NCBI RefSeq assembly: GCF_049445995.1
Contig: NZ_JBMSDZ010000022.1
Coordinates: 1 to 46,628, forward strand
DNA length: 46,628 nucleotides
Origin: Dyella_A sp049445995
GTDB lineage: Bacteria > Pseudomonadota > Gammaproteobacteria > Xanthomonadales > Rhodanobacteraceae
Direction of reading: 5' to 3'
The position numbers were made by a program, and so were the translations under genes. Below the pieces are notes generated by a model, which worked only from the letters and a program-made list of their open reading frames with translations, was not told the origin of the DNA and ran no database searches. Positions 29,502 through 37,235 of this stretch are shown one piece after another. The first letter of the stretch is position 1. The number at the start of each line of letters is the position of its first letter.

Positions 29502-30992
29502 TCAGCCGGCGGGAATCGCCAGCACGGCACCGGCGCGAATGGAATCGCCGTCGATGCGGTTGGCATGCTTGAGCGCGCCCACGCTCACGCCGTACTGGCG
29601 CGCGATGCTGCCCAGGCTCTCGCCGCGGGCGACGCGGTGCAGATCGCGCACCGTTGCATCGGCACGATCAGACGCCACGGCCACGGAGGCCTTGCTGTCC
29701 TTGCCGGGCTGGGTGGCCGCAAGCATCGCGCCGCTGCGGCGTGCCGCCTCGGCGGCGAACCAGGTGCCCGGCGGCGGCGTCGATTCGAAGTAGTTGCGCA
29801 CGCCGCCCATCACCGCCTGCGCCAGCTCGGCCTGGTGGGTCGGATCGCGCAGCTTGCGTTCTTCGGTCGGATTGCTGATGAAGGCGGTCTCGACCAGGAT
29901 CGACGGCACGTCCGGCGAGCGCAGCACCACGAAGTTGGCGCGCTCCACGTAACCGCGGTGCGTCGGCCCCAGCCGCGCCAGCGCCTTGAGCACGTTGCCG
30001 GCGATCGACTCGCTGGCCTGCATCGCGTAACCCTGCTGCAGGTCCAGCAACACGGCGGCGAGGCTGTCGTTCTTGTCGTCCAGCGACACGCCGCCGATCA
30101 GGTCGGCGCGGTTTTCGCGGTCGGCCAGCCAGCGCGCCGCCTCGCTGGTCTTGCCGCGCGGCGACAGCACCCACACCGACGAACCCCTCGCATCGCCGTT
30201 CCTGAACGCATCGGCGTGGATGGACACGAACATGTCCGCGTTCTTCTCGCGGGCGATCTGATAGCGGCGCTTGAGCGGGATGAAATAGTCGCCGTCGCGC
30301 GTGAGCACGGCCTGCATGCCCGGCTGCCTGTTGATCAGTGCGGCCAGCCGACGCGCCACGGCAAGCGTGACGTTCTTCTCCAGCGTGCCGCCCGGACCGT
30401 GCGCGCCCGGGTCGTCGCCGCCGTGTCCGGCATCGACCGCCACCACCACCTTGCGCTGGCCGCCCATCTGCTCGGCCACCTGACGCAGGGTCATCACCTC
30501 GCTCGCCGAGGCCTTGTTCGCGTGCACGGCCTTCATCACGGGCGGCGACGCACGGGCGACCACCGCAGCGCTCGCGGCCTTGGCCGCTGCGGCGGGATAG
30601 AGATCCAGCACCAGCCGGTAACCATAGCCACCGCCGGGCTTGAGCACGAAACTCCTGGGCGCGCTGTGCGCATCCACGTCGGCGATCAGTTCGAGCCGAC
30701 CACCGCGGCGGCGAGTGCTCAAGCCCTTGAACAGGCCCTGCGCCGACGGCGTGGCGAACGCCGGACCCAGCCGGTCCTTGCCCAGATCGATCTGCACCTT
30801 GCCGTCGTCCTGGCGGAGTCGATAGCTCACCGGGCCGCTGAGATCGAACACCACGCGGGTGTAGAGCGGGCCGGCCCAGACCCGCGCGGCGCGGACATCG
30901 GCGGCGCGGGCGGGCAACGCGGACAGGCCGGCGGAAGTGGCCGCCAGCGCGATCAAGCCGATCCTGAACAGGGATGCCCTCATGGCCTGCAT
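29502..30992 (-). CDS. amiB: N-acetylmuramoyl-L-alanine amidase with AMIN and LysM domains
   Basis: 496 residues from the ATG at 30992; a second ATG at 30983 is almost equally likely. Signal peptide (to about PARA), an N-terminal AMIN domain (about 30-135, septal targeting), a zinc amidase_3 domain (about 195-415) with DAGHGGDDPGA, the zinc-ligand Glu in LEKNVTLAVA, SIHADAF and the catalytic Glu in LVETAFISNP, then a LysM module (about 450-496, HRVARGESLGSIARQYGV). The C-terminal LysM and the place between tsaE and mutL match AmiB. It splits septal peptidoglycan during daughter-cell separation, normally under EnvC/NlpD-type activators that are not encoded here. Confidence 0.93.
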   Translation of the reverse strand: MQAMRASLFRIGLIALAATSAGLSALPARAADVRAARVWAGPLYTRVVFDLSGPVSYRLRQDDGKVQIDLGKDRLGPAFATPSAQGLFKGLSTRRRGGRLELIADVDAHSAPRSFVLKPGGGYGYRLVLDLYPAAAAKAASAAVVARASPPVMKAVHANKASASEVMTLRQVAEQMGGQRKVVVAVDAGHGGDDPGAHGPGGTLEKNVTLAVARRLAALINRQPGMQAVLTRDGDYFIPLKRRYQIAREKNADMFVSIHADAFRNGDARGSSVWVLSPRGKTSEAARWLADRENRADLIGGVSLDDKNDSLAAVLLDLQQGYAMQASESIAGNVLKALARLGPTHRGYVERANFVVLRSPDVPSILVETAFISNPTEERKLRDPTHQAELAQAVMGGVRNYFESTPPPGTWFAAEAARRSGAMLAATQPGKDSKASVAVASDRADATVRDLHRVARGESLGSIARQYGVSVGALKHANRIDGDSIRAGAVLAIPAG

Positions 30993-31152
30993 TGAATCGC
31001 AGGAAAAACGCCATTGCAAGCATTTTTTCCTTGGATATCCGCAACCTGCACCGTATTCGTCAGGCAATATCCAGAAGAGCCCTGCAAGCCGCGCTTTCCC
31101 GGGCACTAATTGCCCCACCACAACACACTTTTTTCCCTTCAGGAACGCAAGC

Positions 31153-31650
31153 TTAGCGATGCGAATGCGGCACGACCGGACCGCGTGCCGGCGGCGGCAT
31201 CCGGGCCAGCAGTCGCTCGCCGTGCGGGCTGGCGGCGCGCAGCACGGCCCTGCGTCCGGTCCCCGCGTACTCCAGGAACACTTCGACGTCCGCCGCCGGC
31301 AGGGCGCCCGCACCGCGCTGTGGCCACTCGATGAGCACCACCGCACCGGGCTCGCCGAGCGCGTCCAGGCCGAGCCATTCGAGCTCGTCCGGATCGGCGA
31401 TGCGGTAGAAATCCAGGTGCCAGGCCTGCGCATCGCCCAACGGATAGGACTCCACCAGGCTGTAGGTCGGACTCTTGATGCGGCCGGGCACGCCCAGCGC
31501 ATGCAGCAGCGCGCGCGCGAATGCACTCTTGCCGGCACCGAGGGGGCCGTGCAGATAGCACACCAGCCCGCCGTCGATGGTCGCGGCGACCTGCCCGGCC
31601 AGTGCCGCGGTCGCCGCCTCGTCGGGCAGCTCCATGCTGAGCTCACGCAT
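31153..31650 (-). CDS. tsaE: tRNA t6A biosynthesis ATPase TsaE
   Basis: 165 residues from the ATG at 31650, which overlaps the nnr coding end by eight bases. P-loop GPLGAGKSAFAR (about 38-49), SPTYSLVESY, HLDFYRI and IEWPQR are the family motifs. It powers the TsaBD complex that makes N6-threonylcarbamoyladenosine at A37 of ANN-decoding tRNAs. Position between nnr and amiB is the same as in E. coli. A 160-base gap to amiB follows with no evident terminator. Confidence 0.95.
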   Translation of the reverse strand: MRELSMELPDEAATAALAGQVAATIDGGLVCYLHGPLGAGKSAFARALLHALGVPGRIKSPTYSLVESYPLGDAQAWHLDFYRIADPDELEWLGLDALGEPGAVVLIEWPQRGAGALPAADVEVFLEYAGTGRRAVLRAASPHGERLLARMPPPARGPVVPHSHR

Positions 31651-33130
31651 GGTCCAGGCCATTGCCGAGCCGGCGCAGCGGGGCGAACAGGTCGCCGGCG
31701 AGCAGGCCGCGCTCGCCGGCTTCGGCGGCGGCGGCGTCGCCCGCCCGCGCGTGCAGGCCCACGCCGAGGCAGGCGGCCTCCCATGCCGTGGTGCCCTGTG
31801 CCAGCAGGGCGGCGATGACGCCGGCAAGCACATCGCCCATGCCCGCGGCCGCCATCCCCGGATTGCCCCACGGACACACGGCGAGGCGCCCGTCCGGATG
31901 GGCGATCAGGCTGCCCGCCCCCTTCAGTACGACCACCGCGCCGTGCCGGCGCGCCAGCTCGCGGGCGGCGGCGAAGCGATCGGCCTGCACGGCGGCGATC
32001 TCCACGCCGAGCAATCGGGCCGCCTCGCCCGGATGCGGGGTCAGCACGGCCGCGCGCTCGAACCGCCGCGGCTCGCGGGCCAGCAGGTTGAGGCCATCGG
32101 CATCGAGCACCAGCGGCCGATCCGAGTCGAGCGCGGTCAGCCACAATGCGTGGCCCCAGGCGCCCTGCCCCAATCCGGGGCCCACGGCGAGTACGTCGGC
32201 CCGGTCGATCAGCGGGGCCAGCGCCTGCGGCCCGTTCACGCCATGCGCCATCAGCTCGGGACGTCCGGCATTGAGCGCCGGAACATGAATATCGTGCGTC
32301 GCCACGCTCACCAGACCGGCGCCCGAACGCAGCGCCGCCTCGCCGCACAGGCGGATCGCGCCGGCCATGCCGCGCTCGCCGCCGATCACCAGCAAGTGGC
32401 CGTTGTCGCCCTTGTGCGCCACCCGCGGACGCGGCGGCAGGTGGATCGCCCGCAACAGCTCGGCATCGTGCGGCTGGTCCTGCCACAGGCTTGCCGGCAG
32501 CTGGAGCGTGTCGAGCTCGAGCCGGCCGACATGATCGGCCGCCACGCCGGTATGCAGCCCGCGCTTGGCCGCGATGAAGCACACCGTGACCGCCGCGCGC
32601 ACCGCCACGCCGGGGCAGGTGCCGAGATCGGCGTTCAGTCCGGACGGCACGTCCAGCGCAAGCACCGGCTTGCCGCAGGCGTTGATGCGCTGGATCAGGT
32701 CGGCGACCGGTGCCTCGGGGGCGCGGTTGAGACCGCTGCCGTAAAGCGCATCCACGTGCACGTCCGCGTCCGGCCAGGGCACGGTCGGATCGAACCGATG
32801 CACGCGGCCGCCGGCAAACTCGAACGCGGTGCGGGCCTGCAGGGCGTCGCCGCTCGCCTGGCCGGACAACGCCACCAGCTCCACCTGGTAGCCGGCCTCT
32901 TTCGCCAGCGCGCCCAGCAGGTAGCCGTCGCCGCCGTTGTTGCCCGGGCCGCACCACACCGCGATACGGCGCGCCTGCGGCCAGTGCCGCCGCAGGCTGG
33001 CCAGTGCGGCAGCGGCGGCACGGCGCATCAATTCGAAACCCGGGATACCGAGCACCTCGATGGCACGGCGGTCGAGCGCGCGCACCTGTTCGACGGTATA
33101 CAGCGCGTGGCGGGGGGCGGTGTCGGTCAT
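31643..33130 (-). CDS. nnr: Bifunctional NAD(P)H-hydrate epimerase/dehydratase
   Basis: 495 residues. The N-terminal YjeF_N epimerase (about 1-215) has CGPGNNGGDGYLLG, DALYGSGLNR and ALDVPSGLNADLG. The C-terminal ADP-dependent dehydratase (about 225-490) has GGERGMAGAIRL, VGPGLGQG, DADGLNLL, LTPHPGEAARLLG and GNPGMAAAGMGDVLAG. It repairs the damaged cofactors NADHX and NADPHX. First gene of the nnr-tsaE-amiB-mutL unit, divergent from queG across 53 bases, with a -10 element so close that the mRNA is probably leaderless. Confidence 0.95.
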   Translation of the reverse strand: MTDTAPRHALYTVEQVRALDRRAIEVLGIPGFELMRRAAAAALASLRRHWPQARRIAVWCGPGNNGGDGYLLGALAKEAGYQVELVALSGQASGDALQARTAFEFAGGRVHRFDPTVPWPDADVHVDALYGSGLNRAPEAPVADLIQRINACGKPVLALDVPSGLNADLGTCPGVAVRAAVTVCFIAAKRGLHTGVAADHVGRLELDTLQLPASLWQDQPHDAELLRAIHLPPRPRVAHKGDNGHLLVIGGERGMAGAIRLCGEAALRSGAGLVSVATHDIHVPALNAGRPELMAHGVNGPQALAPLIDRADVLAVGPGLGQGAWGHALWLTALDSDRPLVLDADGLNLLAREPRRFERAAVLTPHPGEAARLLGVEIAAVQADRFAAARELARRHGAVVVLKGAGSLIAHPDGRLAVCPWGNPGMAAAGMGDVLAGVIAALLAQGTTAWEAACLGVGLHARAGDAAAAEAGERGLLAGDLFAPLRRLGNGLDHA

Positions 33131-33136
33131 CGGCGG

Positions 33137-33142
33137 ATTATA
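33137..33142 (-). promoter_or_regulatory. -10 element of nnr (leaderless)
   Basis: A perfect TATAAT on the minus strand (33142-33137). The nnr ATG begins at 33130, seven bases on, exactly where transcription should start. No convincing -35 hexamer or ribosome-binding site. Confidence 0.5.
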
Positions 33143-33171
33143 GGCAAGGCGGGGCGCGGCGCCGCAGCGCT

Positions 33172-33177
33172 TAAACT
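33172..33177 (+). promoter_or_regulatory. -10 element of queG (leaderless)
   Basis: TAAACT (33172-33177), with the queG ATG at 33184, seven bases after the hexamer. It mirrors the nnr arrangement in the same 53-base gap. No convincing -35 or ribosome-binding site. Confidence 0.42.
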
Positions 33178-33183
33178 AGCCGC

Positions 33184-34278
33184 ATGCCTGCCCTGGACCT
33201 CCCCGCCATCGACTACGCCGCGCTCGCGCGGTCGATCAAGCAATGGGCGCGCGAACTGGGCTTTGCCGACACCGGCATCAGCGGCGTCGACCTGGCCCGC
33301 GACGAACAGCACCTGCAGCAGTGGCTGGCTGACGGACACCACGGCGAGATGGAGTACATGGCGCGCCACGGCGCCAGGCGCAGCCGGCCGCACGAACTCG
33401 AACCGGGTACGCAGCGGGTGATCTCGGTGCGCATGGATTACGCGCCACCGGACATCGCCAGCGCCTGGTCGGTGATCGGGAGCGGCGAGCTGGGCTACAT
33501 CTCGCGCTACACGCTGGGCCGCGATTACCACAAGCTGATGCGCGGGCGATTGCAGAAACTCGCCGAGCGCATCCGCGCGGAGATCGGCGAGTTCGGCCAT
33601 CGCGCCTACGTCGACTCCGCTCCGGTGCTGGAGAAGGCGCTGGCGCGCAACGCCGGGCTGGGCTGGATCGGCAAGCACACGGTGCTGCTCCATCGCCGCG
33701 CCGGCTCGTACTTTTTCCTTGGCGAGCTGTACACCGACCTGCCGCTGCCGGTGGACGCACCCGCCACCGAGCACTGCGGCAGTTGCAGGCGCTGCATCGA
33801 CATCTGTCCCACGCAGGCGATCGTGGCGCCGTATCGGCTCGACGCGCGACGCTGCATTTCCTATCTCACGATCGAACTCAGGGGCAGCATCCCGGAAGAG
33901 TTCCGCAAGCCCATGGGCAACCGCATCTTCGGCTGCGACGACTGCCAACTGGTGTGCCCCTGGAACAAGTTCGCGCAAGCCACCGAAGAGCCGGATTTCG
34001 CCCCACGCCACCGGCTCGACGGCAGCCGCCTCACCGAACTGTTCGCGTGGAGCGAGGAGGAGTTCCTGCGTCGCACCGAAGGCATGGCGATCCGCCGCAC
34101 CGGCTACGAAGGCTGGCTGCGCAACATCGCCGTGGCGCTGGGCAACGCGCCACGCTCGGAGGCGGTGCTGGCCGCGCTGCGCGCGCGTGCCGACCACTCC
34201 TCGGCCCTCGTACGCGAACACGTGGCCTGGGCCCTGCAGCAGCACGAGGCAACTCCCACCACCGGAGATCCATCATGA
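33184..34278 (+). CDS. queG: Epoxyqueuosine reductase
   Basis: 364 residues. Cobalamin- and iron-sulfur-dependent enzyme that reduces epoxyqueuosine to queuosine at the wobble base of GUN-decoding tRNAs. Two 4Fe-4S sites: CGSCRRCIDICP (about 198-209), and CISYLTIELRG followed by GCDDCQLVCPWN (about 254-263). The N-terminal cobalamin-binding half includes the YVDSAPVLEK segment with the catalytic Asp. The C terminus has HEAT-like helices. Divergent from nnr, as in E. coli. Its stop overlaps the next start as ATGA. Confidence 0.96.
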   Translation: MPALDLPAIDYAALARSIKQWARELGFADTGISGVDLARDEQHLQQWLADGHHGEMEYMARHGARRSRPHELEPGTQRVISVRMDYAPPDIASAWSVIGSGELGYISRYTLGRDYHKLMRGRLQKLAERIRAEIGEFGHRAYVDSAPVLEKALARNAGLGWIGKHTVLLHRRAGSYFFLGELYTDLPLPVDAPATEHCGSCRRCIDICPTQAIVAPYRLDARRCISYLTIELRGSIPEEFRKPMGNRIFGCDDCQLVCPWNKFAQATEEPDFAPRHRLDGSRLTELFAWSEEEFLRRTEGMAIRRTGYEGWLRNIAVALGNAPRSEAVLAALRARADHSSALVREHVAWALQQHEATPTTGDPS

Positions 34279-34667
34279 GCGAGAGCCTGAAACCGATGCC
34301 GCGACTGGAGGACGTGCTGGACGACCTGCGCCAGCTCGAACCGATCTTCCACCGCCCCGAGTCAGGCGCCGGCCCGGCCGACGGCGAGCGGATCACTGAG
34401 CCCGGCTTCTGGGAGATCGGCGCGTCCGGCCAGCGCTACAGCCGCGATGACGTGCTCGAGGTGCTGCGCCAGCGCGTGGCGCATCCGTCCCACGAATCCC
34501 TGGCAGCGGACGACTTTGCCTGTCACCCACTGGCGCCGAGCCTGTACCTGCTGGGCTATCGGTTGCGCCAGGGCGAGAGCGTCACCCGGCGCACCACGTT
34601 ATGGCGGCGAACGGTGGAAGGATGGAAGGCGGTGTATCACCAGGGCACGCCGGTGGCGCGCCCGTAA
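34275..34667 (+). CDS. NTF2-like (DUF4440-type) small protein
   Basis: 130 residues from the ATG at 34275, overlapping the queG stop, with GGAG upstream. An N-terminal helix (LEDVLDDLRQLEPIFHR) is followed by the cone-shaped alpha/beta pattern of the NTF2/SnoaL superfamily, ending RRTTLWRRTVEGWKAVYHQG, the hallmark final strands of DUF4440 proteins. No catalytic residues can be assigned. Translational coupling to queG suggests co-expression, but no link to queuosine synthesis is known to me. Confidence 0.8.
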   Translation: MSESLKPMPRLEDVLDDLRQLEPIFHRPESGAGPADGERITEPGFWEIGASGQRYSRDDVLEVLRQRVAHPSHESLAADDFACHPLAPSLYLLGYRLRQGESVTRRTTLWRRTVEGWKAVYHQGTPVARP

Positions 34668-34704
34668 CCTAAGCGCGAGCGCCGCAGCGCACCGCGGCTG
34701 CTGC

Positions 34705-35091
34705 TCAGGCCGCGGCCATCTGGGTCGGGATCGAACGGTTGGTGTGCGAGATGCCGTTCTTCGCGTCGGCGTACACCAGCATCGGCTGGTGCGCTTCGAC
34801 CTCGGCTTCGGACAGCTGGGCAAACGCAGCGATGATGATCAGGTCGCCCGGCTGCGCGCGATGCGCGGCACTGCCGTTCACCGAGACGATGCCCGAGCCG
34901 GCCTCGGCCTTCAGCGCGTAGGTGACGAAGCGCTTGCCGTTGTTGATGTTCCAGGCGTGGATCTGCTCGTATTCACGGATGCCCGACGCGTCGAGCAGCA
35001 CGCTGTCGATCGCGATCGAGCCCTCGTAGTGGAGCTCGGCGTGGGTCACCGTGGCGCGGTGGATCTTGGCCTTGAGCATGGTCAGGTGCAT
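34705..35091 (-). CDS. panD: Aspartate 1-decarboxylase (pyruvoyl enzyme)
   Basis: 128 residues. Makes beta-alanine from aspartate for pantothenate synthesis. MHLTMLKAKIHRATVTHAEL is the standard N terminus. Self-cleavage between Gly24 and Ser25 in YEGSIAID generates the pyruvoyl cofactor. Length and motifs are normal. It lies 101 bases after panC with its own good promoter, so it can be expressed independently of the IS-interrupted upstream genes. Confidence 0.97.
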   Translation of the reverse strand: MHLTMLKAKIHRATVTHAELHYEGSIAIDSVLLDASGIREYEQIHAWNINNGKRFVTYALKAEAGSGIVSVNGSAAHRAQPGDLIIIAAFAQLSEAEVEAHQPMLVYADAKNGISHTNRSIPTQMAAA

Positions 35092-35129
35092 GACATCACT
35101 TCCGGCAGGTACGGCCTGCGTAGCCGATG

Positions 35130-35158
35130 ATTATCGAACCGCCGGCCATGCGCTGCAA
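35130..35158 (-). promoter_or_regulatory. Promoter of panD
   Basis: On the minus strand TTGCAG (35158-35153), a 17-base spacer and GATAAT (35135-35130). The start of transcription would be near 35123, 32 bases before the panD ATG. Confidence 0.6.
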
Positions 35159-35192
35159 CACGACCGGGTTCGCAACCAAATAATGGCGGCGT

Positions 35193-36038
35193 TCAGTCGA
35201 ACAGCAAGTTGTCGATGAGCCGGGTGTTGCCCAGCCGCGCGGCCACCAGCCCCACCAGCCCCGTGCGCTCCCCGCCATCGGGTGGCAGCAGGTCTTCCGC
35301 CCGGCGGATTGCCACGTAATCGGGTGCGAATCCGGCGCGCTCCAACTGCGCGGCGGCGGCCTGTTCCACCACGCTCACCGCGTGCCCCTTGGCGATCAAC
35401 CGCCGCATCTGCACCAGCGTGGCATGGATGCGCGGCGCCAGCGCGCGCTCCGCGGGCGACAGATACTGGTTGCGCGAACTCAGCGCCAGGCCGTCCTGCG
35501 CCCGCTGCGTGGGCGCGCCGATCACCTTCACCGGCAGACCGAGGTCGCGCACCATCCGCTCGATCACCTTCAGTTGCTGGAAATCCTTCTGCCCGAACAC
35601 GGCCAGATCCGGCTGAACCAGGTTGAACAGCTTGCACACCACGGTCGCCACGCCGTCGAAATGACCGGGCCGATGCGCCCCTTCCAGCGTCTCGGTGATC
35701 TGCGGCACGCGCAGACTCACGGTGTTGGCGGGGCCATACGGATACATGGTGGCCACGTCGGGGGCGAACAGCAGGTCGCAGTCGTGTTCGGCCAGCCCGG
35801 CCTGGTCCTGCACCAGCGTGCGCGGGTAGCGGTCGAAATCCTCGTTCGGCCCGAACTGCGTGGGATTGACGAACACGCTGGCGACCACCCGGTCGGCACG
35901 CATCCGCGCCAGGCGGATCAGCGAGAAGTGGCCGGCGTGGAGATTGCCCATGGTGGGCACGAAGCCCACGGTCTGTCCGGCGCTGCGCCAGCCGCGAATC
36001 GCGGCACGCAGCGCGCCGACATCCTGCACGGTCTGCAT
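35193..36038 (-). CDS. panC: Pantothenate synthetase
   Basis: 281 residues from the ATG at 36038 (MQTVQDVGALRAAIRGWRSA), matching the family length. Condenses pantoate with beta-alanine using ATP. Nucleotidyltransferase motifs: VPTMGNLHAGHFSLI (HxGH type), FVNPTQFGPNEDFDRYPR, HRPGHFDGVATVV, FGQKDFQQL and SSRNQYLSP. The ribosome-binding site GAGG is followed within a few bases by the junction with the IS element, whose end lies 13 bases upstream of the ATG. Any promoter formerly supplied by panB readthrough must now cross the element. Confidence 0.96.
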   Translation of the reverse strand: MQTVQDVGALRAAIRGWRSAGQTVGFVPTMGNLHAGHFSLIRLARMRADRVVASVFVNPTQFGPNEDFDRYPRTLVQDQAGLAEHDCDLLFAPDVATMYPYGPANTVSLRVPQITETLEGAHRPGHFDGVATVVCKLFNLVQPDLAVFGQKDFQQLKVIERMVRDLGLPVKVIGAPTQRAQDGLALSSRNQYLSPAERALAPRIHATLVQMRRLIAKGHAVSVVEQAAAAQLERAGFAPDYVAIRRAEDLLPPDGGERTGLVGLVAARLGNTRLIDNLLFD

Positions 36039-36051
36039 CGATGGAACCTCA

Positions 36052-37053
36052 GAGGGTGTCGACAAAATAATCAGCTTGCGAGTCTGGTAGCAAGGATACG
36101 CGCCTCGACCAGCCAAACCCAAGCCACCGGTGCCCATGACGAACGGTCGTGGTGCGCCATCAGGCGGCGGGCGCGCTCGTTCCACGCATGGGTACGCTCG
36201 ACCACCCAGCGTTTGGCCTGCACCACAAAGCCTTTAGCGAGTGGCTCCGGCAGCAAGGGCAACTGCACATCGTCCCAGGTGCCCGTGTTGCGATTGTTCG
36301 GGTGACGGACGATCTCCACATCCAAGGACGGGTGGGCCGCCTCGATGCCCTCTTTGCACTTGCCCGCGTAGGCGCCATCGGCATAGAGCTTCTGAAGCCC
36401 GGGAACCTTGGCGCACGCTTGCGCCATTGCGCGCGCAGTCGATCATGCATCGCCTCGAACACACCGGCCTTCGCCCAGCGACTGAAGGCTTTGTGTACCG
36501 CCGCCCACGGCGGGAAACTCTTGGGCAACAGACGCCAGGCACAACCCGTGCGCACGGCATAGCAACAGGCGTCGACCATGCGCTTGCGGGCGTGCTTGGC
36601 GGGCCGCCCACGTCCGCCCGCGTGCTCGAACAGGTCGCTTACCAGCGCCCATTCGGCCTCGGTCAGATCCGTGTTCATGCCGCTGGGTCCGTCGGGGCGT
36701 CGATGTTTCTCTGTATAGCCGTAGCGCACCGGCGTCCCCTGCTGCTCCACGGGCAACGCTTCGGGGTTGCGCTCCGGCCTGGCCTTGCGGATGCCCGCTT
36801 TTCGCAGGGTCGTTCGCACGGTCGCCGAGCAGACACGCGTTCCGGTGCGTCGCGCCAGTTCGCGAGTCACCTCGTCCAGGGTCGCGTGCGGATGCTCGCG
36901 CACGATGGCACGCAAGGCCTTCACATGATCTTCGTTCAACGCCGGCTTGCGCCCGCGCTTTACGTCACTGCGCTTCTTTTGTTCCATGAGAACCGTCCGC
37001 TCGTGAGACCTACGGCAGATTCTACAGGTTTGTTTTATTTTGTCGACACCCTC
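36052..37053 (-). mobile_element. Defective IS5-family element between panB and panC
   Basis: 1002 bp bounded by perfect 19-bp terminal inverted repeats GAGGGTGTCGACAAAATAA (36052-36070) and its complement (37035-37053). It is flanked by the direct repeat TCA (36049-36051 and 37054-37056), fitting the TNA target duplications of IS427/IS1031-type IS5 elements. The transposase gene inside carries an internal deletion and frame change. The element is oriented like the pan genes and is inserted between the panC ribosome-binding site region and the end of the 180-bp repeat next to panB. Confidence 0.9.
36071..36987 (-). pseudogene. IS5-family transposase with internal deletion
   Basis: From the ATG at 36987 the protein begins with a basic helix-turn-helix region resembling IS630-type DNA-binding domains (KRGRKPALNEDHVKALRAIV, to about residue 75). 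It continues into an IS5-type N-terminal domain (MNTDLTEAEWALVSDLFEHA, RMVDACCYAVRTGCAWRLLP, then FSRWAKAGVFEAMHDRLR). At about residue 187 it reaches a junction after which the rest of the catalytic domain lies in another frame: LQKLYADGAYAGKC (second catalytic Asp) and RWVVERTHAWNERARRL (Glu block), ending at 36071. The segment with the first catalytic Asp (LDSQSVKT type, around 70 residues) is absent. A frameshift alone could be programmed in this family, but the deletion cannot be bypassed, so it is inactive. Confidence 0.85.
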
Positions 37054-37055
37054 TC

Positions 37056-37235
37056 AGAGGCTGTGAAAAATTCGACCGCCGTAGCGAGAGCGCCGCCAGG
37101 CGTTCGTGACAAGGTGCGTTGGGGGCCAATCCGGGGAGTTTGGTGAACCAAATGACCCGGATTGGCCCGCGGCGCGCCGCCGGCACGGGCGTTTGGCGGC
37201 GGTCGCAGTAGGCGGGCGATTTTTTCACAGCCTCT
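37056..37235. repeat. 180-bp self-complementary element, copy 2
   Basis: Same length and order as the copy at 14389-14568. Ends AGAGGCTGTGAAAAA and TTTTTCACAGCCTCT are perfect complements but differ from copy 1 at one paired position. The central hairpin TTTGGT-GA-ACCAAA is identical. The adjoining stem reads GGGCCAATCCGGG/CCCGGATTGGCCC, again differing from copy 1 by paired changes. Its left end touches the IS target duplication and its last base is the first base of the panB stop codon complement. Confidence 0.9.
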
